Below are positions 57,501 through 64,000 of a stretch of DNA of 64,000 nt, piece after piece. The notes below the pieces were generated by a model, which made no database searches, had not been told where the DNA came from, and worked only from the letters and a program-made list of their open reading frames with translations. This DNA is from Ampullaceana balthica. Its lineage: Eukaryota > Mollusca > Gastropoda > Lymnaeidae. The stretch spans positions 643,566 through 707,565 of the forward strand of contig CALYLW010000312.1 of NCBI GenBank assembly GCA_944989445.1, in the 5' to 3' direction. Numbering within the stretch: position 1 is the first letter of the stretch; every line of letters starts with the position of its first letter. Both the position numbers and the translations under genes were made by a program.

Positions 57501-60500
57501 CCCTTTCAATTTCTGCCATGAGGCTTGCATCACCCATCAGATCCCTAATCACTTCTTCATTCAGATGCTTACGCATAGACCTTTCGTTGGAAGAAATATT
57601 AACACACTTCTAAATTTTGAGTAATATTTATTTGTAAATTTTAGTATTCTTTTGGAAAAATGTATTTTTTGTTTAGGAGTTCTCCTTTTAGCTTCATCAT
57701 GCAACATCATTTAAATGTTTAAAAATGGATGGCAAAAGTGTTCCTGTCACTGATTCCTATAAGAATTAGCATGCTATCAGAAACACTTTAGTGAAAACCA
57801 AATTTGCTAATAGCTCTATGAGATATGTAAGTGCATAAGGTTTCAGTTTTGTTTGAGATCAGGAAGTAGATACAATTGGGATGGAAGATTTGATCACACA
57901 AACTAATAGATGGACAGAGCAAGAAAAAGCATCACATTTGAAGAGAAAACATCCCTTTGAAAAAATTATCTATAATATATTTTAAATAAATAGAAGTTTC
58001 TTGGAACCTGTATTTTATAAATAGTTTTTTTACAGGGCGTACTATTTTGAAACTTAACAAGAACTTGGAATACAGTGGTATCTCGAGATACAAATACTTC
58101 GAGATATGAAAGATCCAAGATACGAAAGGCGACTGGAAGACTGTTTTGTTCCAAGATACGAAAAAAATCCATATACGAAAAAAAGGGACAGCTGACAACA
58201 CTGGAAATAATGTGACATCATTTAACGTGCCACTAACAGTTCTGCTCTCCTATTGGTCAATTCCAGCACTATTGCTGTGTTGCTGGTGTCCTAAATTAGT
58301 GAATATTTTCGTGAAATCTTTGGAAAAGCGTATTTTTATAGAAATGGCTTCAAAGAAATTAATCGCCTCACTCGAAAGGTAAAAGCTCACATTTGTGTGC
58401 ATATTATTGTTCATTTATTTTATTATGTTTTCATTGTTTTATTATTATTTATTTATTTGTTTTATAATGTGCATGTTTAAGGATTGAAGAATCCTACTTT
58501 GTTTTTCTATAGTTTACCATGATATTTTCCATTTTTATATTGTTTCTGTGTGGCATGGAAGGGATTAGGTATTTTACATGTAAATCTTTGTTCGAGATCC
58601 AAAAGATCCAAAATATGAAAGCCACCACAGAACAGATTAATTTCGTATCTCGAGGTACCACTGTAGGCTGGGTAATAAATTCATGTTATAAATGTGAATC
58701 TAAATTTTAAAATGTTACTGGACGGGTAACTATCATAACCTTTATTTAATGCAGTAATATTGCACAAAAGTAACAATTTGAAGTTGAATTTAAATGCTTC
58801 TATTTACTTTATTCATGAGGACGATAGTAGTTTTAGATTGAAAATGTATGTGGATAAGCAGTTTAATAATAGATGCTATGTTAGCCCCCCATTAGTAGGC
58901 TTAATAATCAATAAGAAGGAACGTCTTTAAAAAATAAGATAAGAAGTCTTTTTTCAGCAAAATATGAAAAAAAAATCCTAAAAAGCTTTATATTATTTAA
59001 TGAAACATTTTTGCAAGAGCAGCTATGTTTTTGGCAGTCAAATGTCAGGTAATTTAGTTGCTAGGTGCTCTAAATAAATGTTTAATATGATATCGACCTA
59101 TTACCCTCCAATGTGGTGTAATATAAAGGTTCATATGAAAACTGGGGAGAAAGACAGTTGATGTAATGACAGCAGAGGGTTAAGTTGGACAGTTTATGAT
59201 AAATAATATTATTCTGAGTGGTAAAATTTAGGAGTATTGATTTACTGGAATAAAAGCTAAAGTAATGTATCCTAAAAATGTGTGAAGCATGACCTTTCAT
59301 TTGTAGCATCGAATCGGAATCTCCGTTCAAATGCTTTGTCAGATGGTTTCAGAGTTGGTATGGACTGGAACTCCACCCAACAAGCATCAAGTCCATCCTC
59401 ACCATATCTCAGCTGTACCACTTGTTCAACTTGATTCCTCACTGTCCCATCATATTTCACCATTACACTCTCCATAGATTTTATTAGTATTCGTCGAATA
59501 TAGCCTAAGAAGAAATCAAATATAATTTCTATGGGCAAACAGTTAAAACATAAGTAAAAAATTTATAGAGCAGGCTGATGATTTTTTTAATTAAATAAAA
59601 AAATAAAAAAATCTACCTGTAACTGAAATCTTTAGGGCAGTATCAATAAGAACATCACGACCTGCCATGGCATGGAAAAAGAACTCAGAAGGTGTCAGAC
59701 CAGCAAGGTATGAATTCTCCACAAAACCTCTAGACTTTGAGCTATGATCATCTTTAACAAAGTGAGGTAATGTTCGGCATTTAAAACCAAATGGTATTCG
59801 TTTACCTTCTACATTTTGTTGTCCAACAAAAGCAATAACCTGTGGATAATATTTTTCTGTTATCGAAAGATGAAAATAAAATTTGATTATTTTAGAATAA
59901 AAAGGTATTTTTATAAAAACACATTCAATGTTTCAGAGAAAATTGGAACTTATTTTAAATAAATAATCATAAGAATAGGCTACTATGACAACTAAAAAAC
60001 TTTTTATTTAAAAATAGAATTAAAAAGAAAAATTAAGCAGCCGACCTGAGAAATGTTTATCTTTGATCCTTTTGAACCAGAAATGATCATTGCTTTGAAG
60101 TTATTAAATTCAGAGAGAGACTGCTGGATCTGGCCACCAGTTATGTCACAGGCATCCTTAAAGATTCTGTTAACCTTATAATAGATGAAATTTTGATATA
60201 AATTAGTGTTGATTTTAACTGAAACATTTTTAAAATTGACCATTGCAAAATATTTTTTTTAATAGAGGTACCTGATTCTCAAATGTCTGCCTTGGTGTGT
60301 TACCAGGAGCGGGCTTGAGTTTATCACCATGGGCTTTCTTAAGTAGGTCAGTAACAAGATTCTGAAATATATCAAGATTTAATAACAAAACGTTCTTGGC
60401 ATTTAACATCATACACTCAAAATAAATTTAAAATGCAAACTAGATTATCATTGAAATATTTTTTCAGAGCCCAGGTACTGGCAAGGCCCCCGGGGCATTG

Positions 60501-63066
60501 TGCTTCACTTGCGCCAAAGACTGTCATGGTCTGAAGGGGTTATTATTATTATTATTATTTTTTCAGCTGAAGTGAATTCTGTAAGTCTTTAGAAAATAAA
60601 ATAGTGGTTTCATAATTATCCTACCCGTTGACAAATTAACAATTTGTTCACTATTTGAGAAACATATCATTTAAAATTTCCACTGTAGACTATTAAATGA
60701 ACTTAAGGCAAACACAACTAAAAGTTATACTATAACTCATCTCTAAACATTAGAAGCACCTTAAACACATCTTTTGAATGAATATCGTGAAAATGTATTG
60801 TTTATAACTCACTTTGGCATTCTGGATTGTGTCCTGGATCTCCTGATAAGTCTGTTGGTCAGCAATTGTATCACCTATACCGATGCTGTGACCTTCTAGC
60901 AAGAGCCAGTTGTTGACCACTGTCTGAATGTTGCCATAAAACTCACCAGCTATTTCATGGCCCAATTCTAAGAAAACAATATGCACCAAGGAACCAGCAG
61001 ATGTACCCAATGATTTCTTACAAATGATGCCACTTAGGAGTTCAGCCTCCTCAATTAACACCTGTAGGTTTTAAAAATAAATATTGCTGCAAACAATAAT
61101 CAGAAGACATATTATTAGTGCTTTGTCTATCAACAGACCTGTTATGAAAAAAGCTAAAGAGATAATAATATAAAATATGTTAAATTTCAACAGACCTGGT
61201 TACCCGAGAACTTTCAGTTATTACTACATTGACAAAGTATAGTACTAAACCGTCTCAAAATTTTACAAATCTGTATCAAAGGTGGCTAATGAGGTTATTG
61301 GCTGTCACTGTCCTTTTGACTGATGTGGGTGAGGAGAGTGGGGGGAGACTAAATCTGTGTTGCCAGCTGAATGCTGGGACTGAAAGTGATAATGTAAGTT
61401 GCACAACCTACCAAGTCATTTGACATTTAGTTTTATATAAATATTAAAATCTTTAGTCTCAAAAACCTACAAACCTAACTTTTCATTAAAAATATAAATA
61501 GTCTAATGACTAACACAAGCTTCCGTTGGTCATTACTTAGCGTAGGGAGAATGAAGACTGGAATCTAACTGAAATGGCTATTTATTTAAATTTAAGGAAA
61601 CTTTTTAAAAATTAATTATTTGTTTAACTGGAATTCAAATGCAGCTTGCTCAATCTTATAAATGTAACTAAGTGGAACAGAGGAAAGTGCACTAAAGATT
61701 GTTCGTTTTATGTTTTCACAATGCTTGCATTGCAGTAAAAAAAAATTAACACTGTAACCATCTTTACATGAATGTTTTTGATATATTTATGAGCTTTCAA
61801 AATCAATTACACAGTTCCCCTCTGCCCATGCTAACTGTGCCTATGTGAGACTGAAATATATTTTATACAATGCCTTGGTGCATTTACTGTAGAAGGTAGG
61901 AAAGGCTAACATTAACTATGAAAAATGTATTAAATGTACATAGCTTTTAGAAAAACTATCAGGATATTTTAATAAAAAAAACCTATTCACTTAAAATCAT
62001 AAAATCTAAATCTAAATATAATCATAAATCATATCTTGAATTCTTATATATTGGCAACATTAAAAAAACAACAACAAACAAATTTGTTACAGATCATTAT
62101 TTAAATTGATGACTTAAGTATCATATGTCAGTGTTGTACACATTGCCTCTGCTAAAATAACAAATTATGTGGACTAATTCTAGTTAAAATTACTTACAAC
62201 AGTTTCAGCTAAATGCATAAATGCTCTTAAAAAAGATACCTTCAACTAATAATCTTGAATCATGATGTTTTAGTATTTAAAATTTAAAAAATCAACAAAC
62301 AACCCTAGTGTCTCCTGGTGAAATCCACTTGTAAGGTCCATTGTCTTCTGCATCAGGATGTGTTGAATGTTTGCGATTGCAGTTGACACGGCCTGGAATG
62401 ATTAGAGAAAAAAGTTGCTTCCCTGTCCAGAGAGGCTGTGGTTTAAGTATAGCTGGCTGGGGCATGCGTCCATCCCATGTTGATAAGAACATCAAGAGGT
62501 TCATCATTTGAAACTAAGACACACACACAAAATACATATTAAAACATAAAATAAATTTATCAACTAACAATGGTAAGAATTTGTGTGTAAAAACAAAAGA
62601 CATAACTTTGAAACAAACTATTTGAATGCATTTACCCTGTCAATAAAGACATCTCTTTTGGTCATTTTCCTAACAGCACACAATGTGTCCTGTACAATAC
62701 CCATTACAGGTCTATTGGCCTGTGGTGTGATGATCATACGAGGGACACAAGCCAGATTATAGATCTCAGCTCTGGTTTCTAAAGATTGAGGTAGGTGAAG
62801 GTTCATCTCATCACCATCAAAGTCAGCATTGTACGGGGTCGTTACACTAATGATAGATAAATTAAAAAAATTAACAATCATTACAATCACATTCATTTTT
62901 TAAAAAAAAAGGTTAGCAATTATGACACTAGTTGAGCATACCTGAGATTAAGCCTAAAGGTGGACCACGGCAAAACTTTCACCCTATGACACATCATACT
63001 CATCTTGTGGAGAGTAGGCTGCCTGCTTAGCACCACCACATCATTGTCAATCATGTGCCTCTCTAC
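50739..63066 (-). CDS. POLR2A: RNA polymerase II largest subunit RPB1, 3' part of gene (17 exons)
   Basis: Largest catalytic subunit of nuclear RNA polymerase II, which makes mRNA from DNA templates. Seventeen minus-strand exons with GT donors and AG acceptors join in one phase (3,945 nt; 1,314 codons plus stop). They run from just before the [11 protein letters not shown] motif, through the [14 protein letters not shown] metal-A loop, funnel, bridge helix, trigger loop ([11 protein letters not shown]), foot and jaw modules, to the YSPTSPS CTD. The N-terminal 430-450 residues (clamp head) lie beyond the right edge. Intron phases and exon lengths match the family's order, and no frameshift or internal stop was found, so this is not a processed pseudogene. 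The core looks roughly 75-80% like human RPB1 by eye, low for an animal, with changes at positions that are normally near-invariant. It could be the only RPB1 of a fast-evolving lineage, a diverged paralogue, or a young unprocessed pseudogene. Family call is very sure; functional status is not. Confidence 0.95.
51756..51939 (-). CDS. POLR2A: RPB1 exon p
   Basis: 184 nt ending in phase 1. It encodes [20 protein letters not shown], then [20 protein letters not shown] and [14 protein letters not shown]. The usually invariant GQLAP is DQLAK. Donor GTAAGT. Confidence 0.93.
52114..52400 (+). mobile_element. Helitron-like remnant in RPB1 intron
   Basis: It begins ATCTATATGTATAATTCCCC and ends near TTTGCACTATCTATGAGCAA. 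The block GTCTTGAGACCAACAATG through TTTGTGTCTGTTCTTTCC parallels 49090-49195 in the Helitron at 47967-49229. The terminal hairpin and CTAG end are absent. Confidence 0.5.
52590..52800. repeat. dispersed repeat in RPB1 intron
   Basis: It contains AACAGATGCGTTTTCGGCTG, GGGCTAAGCCCTAGAC, GGGCAGGACCTCG and GGTAATGGGCAAAAAAGTTC. The same motifs in the same order occur at 11390-11640. Family unknown. Confidence 0.65.
53146..53401. repeat. 8 x 32-bp tandem repeat containing the exon-o splice donor
   Basis: Eight near-identical 32-bp units end at 53401, two bases inside RPB1 exon o. On the gene strand every unit carries CTGTAAGTTCC, identical to the authentic exon/intron junction CT|GTAAGTTCC, plus AACCATTAAGG with an AG. 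The array therefore appears to be an amplification of the junction itself, giving the real donor and seven downstream copies. Confidence 0.92.
53400..53603 (-). CDS. POLR2A: RPB1 exon o
   Basis: 204 nt (68 codons), acceptor CAATAG and donor GTAAGT. It encodes [20 protein letters not shown], then [20 protein letters not shown]. The next stretch, where animals and yeast have NRQDTGPLM, reads [12 protein letters not shown] at the same length, a marked local divergence in a normally conserved block. CSFEKT follows. Confidence 0.92.
53930..54268 (-). mobile_element. tRNA-derived SINE with CR1-like LINE 3' tail
   Basis: On the minus strand the element begins near GCGGTGGTCGAGTGGCAGCG. It has an A box (TGGTCGAGTGG, 54244-54254) and a B box (GGTTCGAATCC, 54201-54211) with tRNA-like spacing, so it should carry an internal RNA polymerase III promoter. 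The 3' end has GGACGCAACTATCTTCTGC and AGAAGGAGCGTCTG followed by GATAA repeats. That tail matches the end of the LINE at 27207-27785 and is partly duplicated in tandem. The element lies in an RPB1 intron, same strand as the gene. Confidence 0.85.
54493..54690. mobile_element. hAT-type MITE remnant, left end only
   Basis: It starts CAGGGGTGGCCAGACCTG and carries repeated GAGAGCCA motifs, then GCATGCCGCTCGCTAGCCGC. This is the usual design of a small hAT MITE family, but a matching right terminus is not visible, so it is probably truncated. It lies in the intron between RPB1 exons n and o. Confidence 0.55.
54948..55130 (-). CDS. POLR2A: RPB1 exon n
   Basis: 183 nt (61 codons). It encodes [20 protein letters not shown], then [20 protein letters not shown] and [15 protein letters not shown] before GTAAGT. 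Well conserved. Confidence 0.94.
55284..55388 (-). CDS. POLR2A: RPB1 exon m
   Basis: 105 nt (35 codons), acceptor TTTCAG, donor GTGAGT. It begins [18 protein letters not shown] and ends VQGIENISK, the divergent acidic linker and the start of the jaw region. Confidence 0.9.
56088..56315 (-). CDS. POLR2A: RPB1 exon l
   Basis: 228 nt. It encodes [20 protein letters not shown], then [20 protein letters not shown] and [11 protein letters not shown] before a GTGAGT donor. Three residues are missing after the CIFN motif relative to human RPB1. Confidence 0.92.
56432..56767 (-). CDS. POLR2A: RPB1 exon k (trigger loop)
   Basis: 336 nt (112 codons). It contains [20 protein letters not shown], then [20 protein letters not shown]. 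The substrate-contacting Gln, Leu, Asn and His of the trigger loop are conserved, unlike the altered bridge helix. It ends EDQEW before GTAGGT. Confidence 0.96.
57004..57209 (-). CDS. POLR2A: RPB1 exon j (cleft, before trigger loop)
   Basis: 206 nt. It encodes [15 protein letters not shown] through [18 protein letters not shown] and ends in phase 0 before GTAAGT. The C-terminal helix leads directly into the trigger-loop exon. Confidence 0.93.
57330..57580 (-). CDS. POLR2A: RPB1 exon i (cleft)
   Basis: 251 nt, beginning with the G that completes a split Arg. It encodes [16 protein letters not shown] and then [18 protein letters not shown] and [12 protein letters not shown]. Ends in phase 1 at GAAG before GTTCGT. 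Confidence 0.93.
58073..58663. mobile_element. pogo/Tigger-like nonautonomous DNA transposon
   Basis: Terminal inverted repeats CAGTGGTATCTCGAGATAC (left) and, read from the right end, CAGTGGTACCTCGAGATACG, flanked by TA on both sides as expected for Tc1/mariner-pogo elements. It is 591 bp, lies in the intron between RPB1 exons h and i, and has no transposase. Repeated ATACGAAA motifs occur beside the left end. Confidence 0.75.
58664..59293. other. RPB1 intron segment without recognised features
   Basis: AT-rich intron sequence between the pogo-like MITE and exon h; no ends, arrays or coding similarity seen. Confidence 0.6.
59294..59504 (-). CDS. POLR2A: RPB1 exon h (bridge helix C-half)
   Basis: 211 nt. 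It opens with [20 protein letters not shown], where GYIQRR would be expected, and then carries [20 protein letters not shown]. It ends within an Arg codon at AAAG before GTCATG. Confidence 0.93.
59617..59839 (-). CDS. POLR2A: RPB1 exon g (funnel and bridge helix N-half)
   Basis: 223 nt ending in phase 1. It keeps [16 protein letters not shown] and [13 protein letters not shown], then reads [20 protein letters not shown] followed by SVTG. Relative to the near-universal [20 protein letters not shown], eight positions differ. These include G819A, E822D, G823V, T831I and A832S (yeast numbering, from memory). The bridge helix is split by the following intron. Confidence 0.93.
60046..60174 (-). CDS. 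POLR2A: RPB1 exon f (funnel helices, amanitin pocket side)
   Basis: 129 nt (43 codons). It encodes [14 protein letters not shown] through [12 protein letters not shown]. In yeast numbering from memory, N723 is Lys and R726 is Cys (TGT, one CpG transition from CGT). The equivalent of R726 is the residue changed in the amanitin-resistant Drosophila C4 allele. The KGSKINISQ core is normal. Confidence 0.93.
60272..60361 (-). CDS. POLR2A: RPB1 exon e
   Basis: 90 nt (30 codons) with acceptor TTTCAG and donor GTACCT. It encodes a segment ending [11 protein letters not shown] and is the same length as the corresponding human segment. Confidence 0.93.
60461..60565. repeat. SINE-like fragment with (TTA)n tail in RPB1 intron
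   Basis: A GC-rich stretch with CCCCCGGGGCATT and CGCCAAAGACTGTCATGG, followed by a run of TTATTATTATT at about 60540-60565, looks like the 3' part of a retroposed element in the intron between exons d and e. Family not identified. Confidence 0.4.
60813..61061 (-). CDS. POLR2A: RPB1 exon d (funnel start)
   Basis: 249 nt, phase 0 to phase 0, acceptor CTACAG and donor GTGAGT. It contains [17 protein letters not shown], followed by the [19 protein letters not shown] segment of the pore/funnel region. Conserved in order and length with human RPB1. Confidence 0.94.
61062..62303. other. RPB1 intron, 1.24 kb, no recognised insertion
   Basis: AT-rich intron between exons c and d. A GC-richer patch near 61290-61380 has short plus-strand open reading with no family resemblance that I can see. 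No transposon ends or tandem arrays were found. Confidence 0.6.
62304..62513 (-). CDS. POLR2A: RPB1 exon c
   Basis: 210 nt in phase 0, encoding [20 protein letters not shown] through [20 protein letters not shown]. The 3' boundary is slightly uncertain: ending at AGG (donor GTTGTT, 62304) keeps the family length, whereas ending three bases later would add one Val. The donor is weak either way. Confidence 0.88.
62636..62846 (-). CDS. POLR2A: RPB1 exon b (catalytic metal-A loop)
   Basis: 211 nt, beginning with the T that completes a split Ser codon. It carries [14 protein letters not shown], the three-aspartate loop that binds the catalytic magnesium, fully conserved, then the LETRAEI and [12 protein letters not shown] segments. 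It ends at AGG before GTAAAT. Confidence 0.95.
62942..63066 (-). CDS. POLR2A: RPB1 exon a (dock / active-site entry)
   Basis: 125 nt, starting in phase 0 after a CAG acceptor and ending CTCAG before GTATGC. It encodes [18 protein letters not shown] and LHKMSMM followed by [16 protein letters not shown]. The usually invariant Asn before RQPTLHK is Ser here (codon AGC), and the Gly or Ala before HRV is Cys. First RPB1 exon in the window; the upstream intron contains a LINE. Confidence 0.93.
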
Positions 63067-63149
63067 CTGCACAAAGCAATAAAAGGTCGAAATGTAAATC
63101 AAAACGTTAAAAAAATAGTATGAACTTATAGAGATGCTTTTTTAATTAC

Positions 63150-64000
63150 CCCCGAATAATAGTACATTCGTGAATGTACATTCTCTTTTGGGTCGAGCCG
63201 CTAGGCTCTTAAGACCCGGTTCATTTTATCGCAAGCGAGCCTCATCAAGCGGGCATCGCCGTAGAGGTAACCCTCTGCAGGTACCGTTACTTCGTCCTCC
63301 AAACCCCCGCACAGCCCGGGGCACTCTTCGAGTACGTGTGCCACCGTCTCTTCCGGGTGGCCACACAGCCGACAGGCCAGTTCCCTTCTAGTGTTAAACT
63401 TGTACAAGTAGCTTCGTGTGGGACAATGTTCAGTTCTCATTCTAGTTATGAGCGTCTGATTGGTACGTCCAATTTTCCACCAGGAGTCGCTTTTGCTCGG
63501 TCGCGGCATGTACTGGAATACTTTTCTGGCCGTGCTTCCAGAGGCCCAGCCCTGTAGCCATTTCTCTCGGAAATGGTCCTTAAGCCACGATCTGACCCCC
63601 AGCTGGGTTATCGGGCGATCGGGTTGGGGCTGAGCTGAACCTTCTCTCGCCAACTTATCGACCCTGTCTGAATGAGGCTCGCCACTGTGCCCAGTGATGT
63701 ACTGAAGGACTACTTTCCCGCCTCGTGCTAGGATTTCACCTACTGTTTCCAAAATGACACTGACCGTTTTCGTCTCCAGAGAGGATCGACCCACGGTCTC
63801 GAGCGAAAACCGTGAGTCGGTGAAAACTACTACGGTCGGGAAAACCTTTCTTCTTGCTAGACGTCGGCGCACTTCCTTCAAACCCTTGCAAATCGCCTCC
63901 AGTTCGGCGTCGTGACTACTGTATGCGGATCCGCATGGCCCTGACAGTTCGATACTGTCAGGTCCAGGTTGAGGGTATTGAATTAGCACTCCGTATCCAC
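63150..64000 (-). pseudogene. non-LTR retrotransposon 3' end with RNase H, in RPB1 intron (partial)
   Basis: A 262-residue open frame (63201-63989) continues past the window edge. It has RNase H features: DAELEAI, VVVFTDSRFS and GHSGEPHSDRVDKLAREG, with acidic residues and a late Asp in the expected order. A CCHC-type C-RLCGHPEETVAHVLEEC segment follows near the C terminus. This arrangement is typical of R1/Jockey/I-type LINE polyproteins, where RNase H removes the RNA template during target-primed insertion. The reverse transcriptase, if present, lies outside. The element is in an RPB1 intron, same orientation as the gene. Its frame is open to the window edge, suggesting a fairly recent insertion. 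Confidence 0.8.

Noticed and set aside
50739..63066. RPB1 as a processed (retroposed) pseudogene
   Set aside because: Sixteen introns with GT-AG borders separate the exons and the phase is kept throughout.

Overview
The window is animal nuclear DNA: AT-rich, packed with DNA transposons, non-LTR retrotransposons, minisatellites and microsatellites, and carrying one spliced host gene with consensus GT-AG introns. The repeat flavour (CR1/Jockey-like LINEs with a GATAA-type tail, a tRNA-derived SINE using the same tail, ZBED5-like and DUF4371/ZMYM-like hAT elements, short Helitrons, many hAT MITEs) is what I would expect of a heterobranch gastropod, perhaps a planorbid snail. That assignment is inference from family resemblance, not a search.

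Layout. About 1-50 kb has no host gene that I can recognise. It is an accumulation of mobile elements, many with readable ends and target-site duplications (TSDs): a 3.8 kb hAT (3347-7113), a ZBED-type hAT (15149-16226), a 6.1 kb element bounded by inverted repeats (21086-27203) holding other insertions, a nest of hAT and MITE insertions inside a minisatellite (29152-34000), a LINE reverse-transcriptase fragment (41000-42199), a nearly intact ZBED5-like hAT on the minus strand (44244-47299), and at least five Helitron-like copies. Minisatellites of 27, 27, 31, 36, 49 and 54 bp, a 1.1 kb CA-rich array and several (TA)n tracts lie between them.

From 50.7 to 63.1 kb the minus strand carries the last 17 exons of an RNA polymerase II largest-subunit (RPB1) gene. 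The joined exons total 3,945 nt, giving 1,314 codons plus stop with one continuous phase. The first roughly 430-450 residues lie beyond 64 kb. The active-site aspartate motif, trigger loop and a heptad CTD are present. The protein is unusually divergent for an animal RPB1: it has substitutions in the bridge helix and at positions known to contact alpha-amanitin, and a short CTD (about 24 heptads) that ends at a stop codon inside the heptad array with no acidic tip. Its introns hold a tRNA-derived SINE, a pogo/Tigger-like MITE, Helitron debris and an RNase H-bearing LINE. One intron begins with eight tandem copies of its own 5' splice site.

The points most worth a second look are the divergent RPB1 (possible paralogue), the splice-donor tandem array, a TATTGG-rich element flanked by perfect 77-bp direct repeats, and the multi-level transposon nest with datable TSDs.
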